DNA of 6,882 nt from Clostridiales bacterium UBA1446. Lineage in GTDB: Bacteria; Bacillota; Clostridia; Oscillospirales; Oscillospiraceae. Below the pieces are notes generated by a model. The model saw nothing but the letters and a program-made list of their open reading frames with translations, ran no database searches and had not been told where the DNA came from. How positions within the stretch are numbered: position 1 is the stretch's first letter; the number at the start of each line of letters is the position of its first letter. Where the stretch lies: positions 1 through 6,882 of the forward strand of contig DCTG01000148.1 of assembly GCA_002329245.1 (NCBI GenBank), in the 5' to 3' direction. Positions 1 through 5,649 of this stretch are shown one piece after another. A program made the position numbers and the translations under genes.

Positions 1-1591
1 TGAGTTCAGCCTGGTCCTTATTCATGCCGGACGCAGCGGCAGCACGAATCACAACTGCGTAGTCGCTGGTGTCGGCCGCGGCGGAGGTGGTCAAGGTAAA
101 GGCATACCCGTTGACCACGGCAACCTTCTCAATCTCGTCCTCAACACTGGGCTGGAACACGCCGGTGTAGATCTTGTACCAGGTGCCGCCGACATTGAAC
201 TCGTTGCTGCCCCTGATGGAGGTAACTTCGCCGGCAATAACGGTTTCAACCCTCTCGTAGGTGTCCTTGCCGCTGATGGTGTTGGCGGCGGCGGTCACCT
301 TGACGAAATCGTTCTTCGCGATGTCGTCATAATAGATGACGGAAGACTTGGTTTTGCTGCCGCCGGTCTGGAGGGTAAAGGTGGTGGGTCCAACATAGGT
401 GACTTTCGTGACGGAGAACGGATAGTAGACGAGCAGGTCGCCCTTGCCGTCGTCGTCGTTGTCAATCAGGGCAAAGCTGAAGGGATTATTGGTGGGAGTG
501 GTGGGTGCGCCCTTAATGTCGTTCAGGACGAACGAAGCGCTGGCAACATCGTTGAACGGATAGGCAGGAATGGTGCCCGAGTCAACTTTGTATGTGGTGC
601 CGGCATACTTGATGGAGGTGGCGCCGGCGGCGATGTTGTCGGGCAGGCTGCCGACCATGCCGGAGAGGAGCACTTCGCTGCCGTCAGACGCAATGCCGAT
701 CAGCTTGCTGCGATCCGTACCCTTGTACATGATCTTGACATTCTGCATAAACAGGTTGGAGAAGTCGACCTTGCCGGTGTAAGACACCTCGACGGAGGCG
801 GGGGAATTGTTGTTATCAACGCCGTAGGTATACTCGCCCTTGGTCGCGTTGTAGCTGATGTCGACGAGGGTGCCGTATTCGGTGGTCGCGTTGAACTTCG
901 TCTCAAGAATGGTATCCTTGGAGGCGTTGGCGACGTCCTTGGCAACAGCCTGCGTGGTGAGCTGGCCGTTGGAGCCGGTGACGAGCTTGTAATCATACTC
1001 GACCAAAGTGGCTTCCAGCGCGTTGTAGATCATCTGCGCTGCGTTGTCGCGGGAAAGACCGGCGGCCGGGTTGATGCTCAGTTCCGCATACAGGCCCTTC
1101 GTGTTGGCTTTGACGTTCGTGTTAATCTCCCAGGAGGGGCCGGTAAAGCCCTCGATCACGGCGTCATAGCCGAGCGCAACGAGGAGCATTTTCGCAGCCT
1201 GGGAACCGGTCACGGGAGCATCGGGCGCGAAGAGGCCGTTGCCCATACCGCCGATGATGCCGAGGGCGGAGCAATACTCGATGTAGCCTGCAGCCCAGTG
1301 TCCGACAACGTCGGTATAGCTGGAAACGTTGCTGCCGAGCAGAGGATCGGTGCCGCCGTTCAGGGCGACGCAGATCATTTTTGCCATTTCGGCACGGGTG
1401 ACGATTTTGTCGGGCTGGAAGCTGCCGTCGGGGTAGCCGCCAATGATGCCCAGGGCGGAAACGGTTCCAACAGCACTGTCATTTTCAATGTCAGCGTTGT
1501 CGGTGAAAGCGGCGCCCGCGTTGAAGACCATCAGACTGCAAAGCATTGCAGCTGCCAGTACCAACGAAAACGCCTTTTTCAGGTTCTTCAT
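1..1591 (-). CDS. Secreted S-layer homology (SLH) domain protein, 3' end outside window
   Basis: The reading frame is open for 530 codons from the ATG at 1591 to the window edge. Residues 1-28 form a signal peptide: MKNLKK, a hydrophobic run, then a likely cut near NAGA/A. A canonical SLH unit spans about 28-77, with GGYPDGSF and VTRAEMAKM. A second lies at about 91-143 (YTDVVGHWA, then VTGSQAAKM in place of TRAE). A third, degenerate unit lies at about 150-195 (LSRDNAAQM). The remainder is Thr/Ser/Val/Asp-rich, beta-type sequence with a DNDDDGKGD stretch at 377-385 that resembles a calcium-binding loop. SLH domains generally anchor proteins to secondary cell-wall polysaccharide, so the product should sit on the cell surface. 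The function of the C-terminal part is unknown. The start is fixed by an excellent SD, and the gene runs divergently from the polysaccharide genes. SLH assignment is firm; the specific role is not. Confidence 0.93.
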   Translation of the reverse strand, partial: MKNLKKAFSLVLAAAMLCSLMVFNAGAAFTDNADIENDSAVGTVSALGIIGGYPDGSFQPDKIVTRAEMAKMICVALNGGTDPLLGSNVSSYTDVVGHWAAGYIEYCSALGIIGGMGNGLFAPDAPVTGSQAAKMLLVALGYDAVIEGFTGPSWEINTNVKANTKGLYAELSINPAAGLSRDNAAQMIYNALEATLVEYDYKLVTGSNGQLTTQAVAKDVANASKDTILETKFNATTEYGTLVDISYNATKGEYTYGVDNNNSPASVEVSYTGKVDFSNLFMQNVKIMYKGTDRSKLIGIASDGSEVLLSGMVGSLPDNIAAGATSIKYAGTTYKVDSGTIPAYPFNDVASASFVLNDIKGAPTTPTNNPFSFALIDNDDDGKGDLLVYYPFSVTKVTYVGPTTFTLQTGGSKTKSSVIYYDDIAKNDFVKVTAAANTISGKDTYERVETVIAGEVTSIRGSNEFNVGGTWYKIYTGVFQPSVEDEIEKVAVVNGYAFTLTTSAAADTSDYAVVIRAAAASGMNKDQAEL

Positions 1592-1598
1592 AAGGTAT

Positions 1599-1607
1599 CC
1601 TCCTTTT
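1599..1607 (-). promoter_or_regulatory. Ribosome binding site of the SLH gene
   Basis: On the minus strand this reads AAAAGGAGG, a full match to the anti-SD core, with the last G 7 bases before the ATG at 1591. It fixes the start codon and suggests high translation, as expected for an abundant surface protein. Confidence 0.9.
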
Positions 1608-1622
1608 AAGAATTTGGGCTCA

Positions 1623-1639
1623 GGCACGCATAACATGCC
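1623..1639 (-). other. Small hairpin in the 5' leader of the SLH mRNA
   Basis: The minus-strand RNA can pair GGCAUG with CGUGCC (six pairs, one a G-U wobble) around a UUAUG loop. It lies in the predicted leader of about 55 nt, between the start site near 1647 and the SD. A flanking GGGC/GCCC pair (1616-1619 with 1637-1640) offers an alternative fold. No known riboswitch or leader class is recognised. It may stabilise the transcript or be chance. Confidence 0.4.
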
Positions 1640-1653
1640 CTGCCGCTGGAAAG

Positions 1654-1682
1654 AATATATGCCTTTTCCTATAGCAAGTCAA
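1654..1682 (-). promoter_or_regulatory. Sigma-A-type promoter for the SLH gene
   Basis: Read on the minus strand: -35 TTGACT (1682-1677), a spacer of exactly 17 bases, and -10 TATATT (1659-1654). Each box is one base off consensus. Transcription should start near 1647, giving a leader of about 55 nt. AT-rich DNA and a near-palindrome (1694-1710) lie immediately upstream of the -35. Confidence 0.75.
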
Positions 1683-1693
1683 TGCCCTTTCCT

Positions 1694-1710
1694 CATTTGT
1701 AATATAAATG
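1694..1710. promoter_or_regulatory. 17-bp near-perfect palindrome, candidate operator
   Basis: CATTTGTAATATAAATG is symmetric about A1702, with seven of eight base pairs matching (only G1699/T1705 fails). It begins 12 bases upstream of the SLH -35 box, at about -48 to -64 relative to the predicted start. That position suits an activator site or an UP element. No regulator family can be named, and AT-rich DNA yields such symmetry by chance fairly often. Confidence 0.35.
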
Positions 1711-1717
1711 AAATATT

Positions 1718-1750
1718 GGGGAAACAGTAAGCGCAGCGGCAGTTTTCCCC
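1718..1750. promoter_or_regulatory. GGGGAAA/TTTCCCC inverted repeat between the divergent promoters
   Basis: GGGGAAA (1718-1724) and TTTCCCC (1744-1750) are perfect 7-bp arms separated by 19 bases. The dyad is centred near 1734, close to midway between the two opposing -35 boxes (1682 and 1774). It could be an operator serving both promoters. A hairpin role is less likely because neither predicted transcript covers it. Confidence 0.35.
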
Positions 1751-1773
1751 GTTCACCCTTAATTCGTTATGAA

Positions 1774-1802
1774 TTGACACAAAACGGCTTGAGATGTAAA
1801 AT
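1774..1802 (+). promoter_or_regulatory. Sigma-A-type promoter for the polysaccharide operon
   Basis: A perfect -35 TTGACA (1774-1779), a 17-base spacer and -10 TAAAAT (1797-1802, one mismatch to TATAAT). Transcription is predicted to begin near 1809, leaving a short leader of roughly 34 nt before the ATG at 1843. This is the strongest plus-strand promoter in the window and diverges from the SLH promoter. Confidence 0.8.
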
Positions 1803-1842
1803 GAACTGACATTACAAGCAACAAAGGGTGGAATGGGAAAGC

Positions 1843-3225
1843 ATGATCAAGGAGAACCTGCGGATGCTGAACCGGCTCAACGTACTGCTAGACGGCGTGA
1901 TTGTGTTTATATCCCTCCCGCTGGCCTTCTGGCTTCGCTTCTTCCTGCTGCCGGGCGGAGAAATTGCGGTTCCTTTCCGCTATTACCTCTATTTGGCGCT
2001 GCTGCTGGTTCCGGTGTATCTGATTATCTTCGCCTCTTTCGGTCTGTATGAGCCTGCCCGGAAAAAGCGGGAGATGAACCGCCTGCTTTTTGCATGTCTG
2101 TTGGGCATGGTTTTGACGCTGACCATCCTGTTTCTGTTCAAGGAAATTCATTTTTCGCGCCTGGCGCTAGTGTTTTATTTTCTGCTCTCCACGGGCGGCT
2201 TCGGCATAAAGCGTTCCCTTCTGCGCAATTTGCTCGCATACTACCGCCGAAAGGGCTACAACCAGAAGTCCGTGCTCATTGTCGGCGACAGCCCCCTATC
2301 TAGGCAGTACCGGGACGTGATCACGTCTGATAGGGAGCTCGGCTACCGCGCCATCGGATACATCGCCGCCCGTCCCGCCCCGGACCGGAAAGAGGATGCG
2401 TATTTGGGGCATTACGGGGAACTCGAGGCGGCGCTGGATCGATTTTGTCCCGACGAGGTGGTGGCCGCCCTTCCGGCGGAGGACGTGTCGCTCACGCCCG
2501 CGGTAATCGAGGCGTGCGAAAAGGCGGGCGTCAAGCTCTCCATTATTCCGTTCTACGCCGAATACATGCCTTCCAATCCCCAGTTTGACGACGTAAGCGG
2601 CATTCCGCTCATCAATATCAGGCGCATCCCCCTGGACAACTGGGGCAACGCCTTTCTAAAGCGGACCATGGATATTATCGGGGCTCTCATTCTGACCGTA
2701 TTAACCTCTCCGCTGATGCTTATTGCCGCCGTCGGCGTCAAGCTTTCCTCCCCGGGACCGATTATCTTTCGGCAAAAACGGGTGGGACGGAACAAAAAGA
2801 TCTTTTATATGTACAAGTTTCGTTCCATGCGGATGAACGGGAAGCAGGAAACCGGCTGGAGCACCGACCGGGATGACCGCAAAACCCGCTTCGGCGCGCT
2901 GATCCGGAAATGCTCGATTGACGAGCTGCCCCAGTTTTTCAACGTCCTCAAGGGGGATATGAGCTTGGTGGGGCCCCGTCCGGAAGTGCCCTACTTCGTG
3001 GACCAGTTCAAGAAGGAAATTCCCCTCTACATGGTGAAACACCAGGTTCGGCCCGGGATTACGGGGTGGGCCCAAGTGAACGGCCTGCGCGGGGATACTC
3101 CCATCAAAGCGCGCGTCGAGCACGATATCTTTTATATCGAAAACTGGAGCCTCGTGTTCGACCTCAAAATCTTGGTCCTCACGCTCTTCAAAGGAATCAT
3201 CAACAACGAAAAACTACGTACATAG
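1843..3225 (+). CDS. Undecaprenyl-phosphate sugar-1-phosphate transferase (polytopic, WcaJ/CpsE-like)
   Basis: Initiates repeat-unit assembly at the inner face of the membrane by moving a sugar-1-phosphate from a UDP-sugar, often glucose or galactose in this family, onto undecaprenyl phosphate. Four hydrophobic segments (about 14-34, 48-68, 83-99, 103-120) precede a Rossmann-like soluble region with VLIVGDSP (about 144-151). A further hydrophobic helix (277-299) leads into the bacterial sugar transferase domain. That domain has KFRSMR, catalytic Asp-Glu in SIDELPQFFNVLKGDMSLVG (D360, E361), GPRPE and RPGITGWAQVNG. The 460-residue length is normal for the family. A GTG at 1828 (465 aa) abuts AAAGG and lacks proper SD spacing. 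ATG1864 has AAGGAG upstream, but those bases encode Lys-Glu of MIKEN, which I recall as a common N-terminus in clostridial homologues; hence ATG1843. The exact sugar cannot be read from sequence. Confidence 0.93.
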   Translation: MIKENLRMLNRLNVLLDGVIVFISLPLAFWLRFFLLPGGEIAVPFRYYLYLALLLVPVYLIIFASFGLYEPARKKREMNRLLFACLLGMVLTLTILFLFKEIHFSRLALVFYFLLSTGGFGIKRSLLRNLLAYYRRKGYNQKSVLIVGDSPLSRQYRDVITSDRELGYRAIGYIAARPAPDRKEDAYLGHYGELEAALDRFCPDEVVAALPAEDVSLTPAVIEACEKAGVKLSIIPFYAEYMPSNPQFDDVSGIPLINIRRIPLDNWGNAFLKRTMDIIGALILTVLTSPLMLIAAVGVKLSSPGPIIFRQKRVGRNKKIFYMYKFRSMRMNGKQETGWSTDRDDRKTRFGALIRKCSIDELPQFFNVLKGDMSLVGPRPEVPYFVDQFKKEIPLYMVKHQVRPGITGWAQVNGLRGDTPIKARVEHDIFYIENWSLVFDLKILVLTLFKGIINNEKLRT

Positions 3226-3276
3226 AGGCTATATTCGCCCGCGCCCGGTGAAACCCTGCGGCGCTCCGTATCCCCC

Positions 3277-3306
3277 GTCCCCGGAACAAACATGCTGTCC
3301 GGGGAC
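3277..3306 (+). other. GC-rich hairpin in the gap after the sugar transferase
   Basis: GTCCCCGGA (3277-3285) pairs perfectly with TCCGGGGAC (3298-3306) around a 12-base loop. It lies about 50 bases past the TAG of the transferase and 114 bases before the next ATG. No T-run follows (TTCAATCCGTC), so it is not a canonical intrinsic terminator. It could be a processing or stability element, or a weak attenuator. The 194-base gap around it (3226-3419) has no convincing promoter and no gene I recognise. Confidence 0.45.
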
Positions 3307-3409
3307 TTCAATCCGTCTTAGGACCAACCTCAGATTTCATCCGGAAAATGCAGGCTGTCGCAGACGGAACATAAAACCGCATCCCCGGAAAGGGGCGCGG
3401 CGTGATAGC

Positions 3410-3414
3410 GAGGT
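3410..3414 (+). promoter_or_regulatory. Ribosome binding site deciding the glycosyltransferase start
   Basis: GAGGT lies 5 bases before the ATG at 3420. An in-frame GTG at 3402 also has an SD-like AAAGGGG (3389-3395, 6 bases upstream) and would add six residues. The ATG is preferred because MERKVLFTAS matches the usual beta-1 start of GT-B enzymes. Confidence 0.55.
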
Positions 3415-3419
3415 ACATA

Positions 3420-4556
3420 ATGGAGCGGAAGGTTCTTTTTACGGCTTCCACCTATTCTCATATCGTCAACTTCCACCTTCCTTATCTCCGGGAGTTTTGC
3501 CGCCGGGGCTGGCGGGTGGACGTTGCCTGCGGCGGCGCGGCCATGGAAATTCCGGAGGCCGACCGTGTCCTGCCCGTGCCCTTTGCAAAAAGCATTACCG
3601 CACCGGAGAATCTCTCCGCCCTCCGCCTCCTGCGCCGGGAAATCCGGCGGGAGAAGTACGAGCTTATAAGCTGTCACACTTCACTCGCGTCCTTTTTTAC
3701 CCGCATGGCTGTTTACGGGCTGCATCCCCGGCCGGCTGTGGTCTGCACCGTTCACGGCTACCTGTTCGACGACAAGACCCCCTCGCTTCGGCGTGCCCTT
3801 CTGTACGGGGCGGAGCGGCTGGCCGCGCCGGTCACCGACCTTCTGCTGACCATGAACCGCTGGGATCATACGCTTGCAGTCAATCGGCGCCTTGGCAGGG
3901 AAATTATTAAAATACCCGGCATGGGCGTGGACTTCGAGCGGCTGAAGCCGGCGGAGCCCGGCGTCCGGGAAAAACTCCGGCGGGAGTGCGGCTTTCGTCC
4001 GGAGGATTTTCTTCTCGTCTATGCCGCCGAATTTTCCGCCCGAAAAAGCCAGTCCGTTCTTCTCCGGGCGCTCGCCCGGCTTCCGGAAAGAGTGGGGCTT
4101 CTGCTGCCGGGCCAGGGCGCGCTGCGGGAGGAATGCATGCTGCTTGCCGAGCGTTTGGGCCTGAAAGACAGGGTTGTTTTTCCCGGCCAGGTAACCGACA
4201 TGTCGCCCTGGTACGCCGCCGCCGACGCCGCCGTTTCCTCCAGCCGGAGCGAGGGGCTCCCCTTCAATATCATGGAGGCCATGGCGCGGGAGCTTCCGGT
4301 GGTGGCAAGCGCCGTTAAGGGGCATACGGATTTGCTCTCCCATGGCAAAACAGGCCTTCTCTATCCCTATGGGGACGACGCGGCCTGCGCCGCCTGTGTC
4401 CGGAATCTGCTGGAAGACCCGCTTTTTGCCGCCCGGCTGGCCGACGCCGCCAAGAGATCCGTGCGCCGCTATTCCCTGCCGGAAGTGCTGCCGGAAATCA
4501 TGCATTTATACGCCAGAATTATTCCGATAAAGGCGGAAACAGCGAATATTGGATAA
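3420..4556 (+). CDS. Family 4 glycosyltransferase (GT-B fold), EpsD-like
   Basis: Predicted cytoplasmic or membrane-associated retaining transferase that adds a sugar from a nucleotide donor to the lipid-linked glycan begun by the upstream transferase. It has 378 residues, normal for the family. The N-terminal acceptor domain opens with KVLFTASTYSHIVNFHLPYL (about 4-23) and contains CTVHGY (109-114, H112). PGMGVDFERL (166-175) marks the domain linker. The C-terminal donor domain has VYAAEFSARKSQ, LLLPGQG, VVFPGQ and the E-x7-E signature in SEGLPFNIMEAMA (E278 and E286), followed by PVVAS. The N-terminal style resembles EpsD-like enzymes of Bacillus exopolysaccharide clusters. Donor and acceptor cannot be deduced. 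GC content is high: sampled 60-base lines run from about 58% to 77%. It is probably co-transcribed with the upstream gene despite the 194-base gap, since no promoter is evident there. Confidence 0.9.
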   Translation: MERKVLFTASTYSHIVNFHLPYLREFCRRGWRVDVACGGAAMEIPEADRVLPVPFAKSITAPENLSALRLLRREIRREKYELISCHTSLASFFTRMAVYGLHPRPAVVCTVHGYLFDDKTPSLRRALLYGAERLAAPVTDLLLTMNRWDHTLAVNRRLGREIIKIPGMGVDFERLKPAEPGVREKLRRECGFRPEDFLLVYAAEFSARKSQSVLLRALARLPERVGLLLPGQGALREECMLLAERLGLKDRVVFPGQVTDMSPWYAAADAAVSSSRSEGLPFNIMEAMARELPVVASAVKGHTDLLSHGKTGLLYPYGDDAACAACVRNLLEDPLFAARLADAAKRSVRRYSLPEVLPEIMHLYARIIPIKAETANIG

Positions 4557-4633
4557 CGCGCGAAAGATAGTTCGCTCAATCTCGCTCCCCGGTCCAATTA
4601 GATTCGAAAGACGTCGCATATTGTCTGAAATAA

Positions 4634-4662
4634 TTGACAGTATAACCGGCCCATGGTAACAT
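4634..4662 (+). promoter_or_regulatory. Promoter for the rfb genes, extended -10
   Basis: A perfect -35 TTGACA (4634-4639), a 17-base spacer, and -10 TAACAT (4657-4662, four of six). The weaker -10 is offset by an extended TGn element (TGG at 4654-4656). The predicted start near 4669 leaves a leader of about 87 nt before rfbA. The upstream part of this 199-base gap (4557-4633) shows no intrinsic terminator, only a short GCGAA/TTCGC stem at 4560-4575, so read-through from the glycosyltransferase is also possible. Confidence 0.7.
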
Positions 4663-4677
4663 AAAACAGCATGTTTT
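4663..4677. promoter_or_regulatory. Dyad at the predicted rfb transcription start, candidate operator
   Basis: AAAACA (4663-4668) and TGTTTT (4672-4677) form perfect 6-bp arms around GCA. The dyad begins directly after the -10 box and covers the expected start site, a usual place for a repressor operator. It could also form a weak A/U-rich hairpin at the 5' end of the mRNA. No regulator family is assigned. Confidence 0.4.
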
Positions 4678-4687
4678 GTTTTAATAA

Positions 4688-4731
4688 CTTAGCTTTCTAA
4701 GAACAGCTTCTCGGTCCCGTTTCTTCGGGAC
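4688..4731 (+). other. Two hairpins in the rfbA 5' leader
   Basis: The first pairs CTTAG (4688-4692) with CTAAG (4697-4701) around CTTT. The second, stronger one pairs GTCCCG (4714-4719) with CGGGAC (4726-4731) around a TTTCTT loop and ends 10 bases before the SD. There is no T-run after the second stem, so it is not a classical terminator. No known riboswitch is recognised. The stem may affect access to the ribosome site or mRNA stability. Confidence 0.4.
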
Positions 4732-4741
4732 GGATGCAGAT

Positions 4742-4748
4742 AAAGGAG
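4742..4748 (+). promoter_or_regulatory. Ribosome binding site of rfbA
   Basis: AAAGGAG with a 7-base spacer to the ATG at 4756. It is a strong site and fixes the rfbA start. Confidence 0.85.
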
Positions 4749-4755
4749 CGTCTGA

Positions 4756-5640
4756 ATGAAAGGGATTATTTTAGCCGGAGGAAGCGGGACGAGACTCTAT
4801 CCGCTCACGATGGTAACGTCAAAACAGTTGCTGCCCGTCTATGATAAACCGATGATATACTACCCGCTTTCGACGCTAATGTTAGCGGAGATCAGAGATA
4901 TCCTCATTATTTCCACGCCGCAGGATCTGCCTAATTTTGAACGGTTGTTGGGCGATGGCAGCCGGTTCGGGGTTCGCCTGTCCTATAAAGTCCAGCCCTC
5001 TCCGGACGGTTTGGCCCAGGCTTTTACGATTGGCGAGGAGTTTATCGGGAAAGACACCTGCGCCATGGTGCTAGGCGACAACATCTTTTACGGAAACGGC
5101 TTTAGAAAGCTGCTGAGATCTGCCGCCGCGAACGCGGATAAAGGCAGGGCCACTATTTTCGGGTATTCTGTAAAAGACCCGGAGCGCTATGGCATCATGG
5201 AAGTCGACCGGAACAAAAACGTAATTTCCGTGGAGGAAAAACCGAAAAATCCAAAGTCCAACTACTGCATTACCGGGCTTTATTTTTATGACAACCGGTG
5301 CGTGGAATATGCAAAAGCGGTCAAGCCTTCCTGGCGCGGAGAATTGGAGATTACCGATTTAAACAGAATGTACTTGGAAGACGGGACATTGGACGCGGAA
5401 ATTTTAGGCCGCGGATTTGCCTGGCTGGACACGGGGACCATGGATACATTGGTTGACGCCGCAGATTTTATCCGGACGATTCAGGAACGGCAAAGCATTG
5501 TTATTTCCGCCCCGGAAGAGATTGCCTACAACAATGGCTGGATTGACCAAGAACAACTGCTTCTTTCTGCCGACGCTTACGGAAAGTCTCCTTATGGCCT
5601 CCATCTGCGGAACGCAGCGGAAGGAAAAATACTTTACTGA
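4756..5640 (+). CDS. rfbA: Glucose-1-phosphate thymidylyltransferase (dTDP-glucose pyrophosphorylase)
   Basis: Converts glucose-1-phosphate and dTTP to dTDP-glucose and pyrophosphate, the first step of dTDP-L-rhamnose synthesis, in the cytoplasm. The 294 residues match the usual 289-295. The nucleotide-binding signature [11 protein letters not shown] is at 8-18, followed by [17 protein letters not shown] (22-38), [11 protein letters not shown] (80-90), LGDNIFYG (106-113, metal-binding D108), [12 protein letters not shown] (159-170, K162) and AWLDTGT (222-228, D225). All expected active-site blocks are intact. Its own promoter and strong SD lie upstream. rfbC begins 9 bases after the stop, so the two are one transcript. 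GC content is clearly lower than in the preceding glycosyltransferase, with sampled lines averaging near 50%. RmlA is the alternative name. Confidence 0.97.
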   Translation: MKGIILAGGSGTRLYPLTMVTSKQLLPVYDKPMIYYPLSTLMLAEIRDILIISTPQDLPNFERLLGDGSRFGVRLSYKVQPSPDGLAQAFTIGEEFIGKDTCAMVLGDNIFYGNGFRKLLRSAAANADKGRATIFGYSVKDPERYGIMEVDRNKNVISVEEKPKNPKSNYCITGLYFYDNRCVEYAKAVKPSWRGELEITDLNRMYLEDGTLDAEILGRGFAWLDTGTMDTLVDAADFIRTIQERQSIVISAPEEIAYNNGWIDQEQLLLSADAYGKSPYGLHLRNAAEGKILY

Positions 5641-5643
5641 GGA
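5639..5643 (+). promoter_or_regulatory. rfbC ribosome binding site overlapping the rfbA stop
   Basis: GAGGA shares its first two bases with the TGA stop of rfbA (5638-5640) and stands 6 bases before the rfbC ATG. The overlap favours re-initiation by ribosomes finishing rfbA, keeping the two enzymes in proportion. Confidence 0.65.
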
Positions 5644-5649
5644 TATACA

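Noticed and set aside
700..996. 98-codon minus-strand frame inside the SLH gene
   Set aside because: It overlaps the SLH gene in another frame, is Pro/Ser/Arg/Thr-rich as expected for a shifted GC-rich gene, and has no SD or recognisable domain.
1298..1730. Plus-strand frames of 103 and 95 codons antisense to the SLH N-terminus
   Set aside because: The SLH frame here has a signal peptide, SLH motifs and a strong SD; the antisense frames have none of these.
1828..1842. GTG at 1828 as start of the sugar transferase
   Set aside because: The only SD-like bases (AAAGG) touch the GTG directly, leaving no spacing; ATG1843 gives the usual MIKEN N-terminus.
2701..3123. 140-codon minus-strand frame opposite the sugar transferase
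   Set aside because: The plus strand carries all catalytic motifs of the transferase; the antisense product is unlike any known protein.
3277..3306. Intrinsic terminator after the sugar transferase
   Set aside because: The stem is good but no T-run follows it, so it is listed only as a hairpin.
3248..3910. 220-codon plus-strand frame running from the gap into the glycosyltransferase
   Set aside because: It starts with GTG, lacks an SD, is rich in Pro, Arg and Cys, and is out of frame with a clear GT-B enzyme.
3681..4505. 274-codon minus-strand frame opposite the glycosyltransferase
   Set aside because: Long antisense frames are expected in a gene with GC near 60% or above; no motif is visible and the plus-strand frame has the E-x7-E signature.
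4560..4575. Terminator after the glycosyltransferase (GCGAA/TTCGC stem)
   Set aside because: The stem is only 5 bp and is followed by TCAATCTCG, not a T-run.
4561..4611. Direct repeat CGAAAGA at 4561-4567 and 4605-4611
   Set aside because: Seven bases in only two copies is expected by chance, and nothing around it suggests a mobile element or array.
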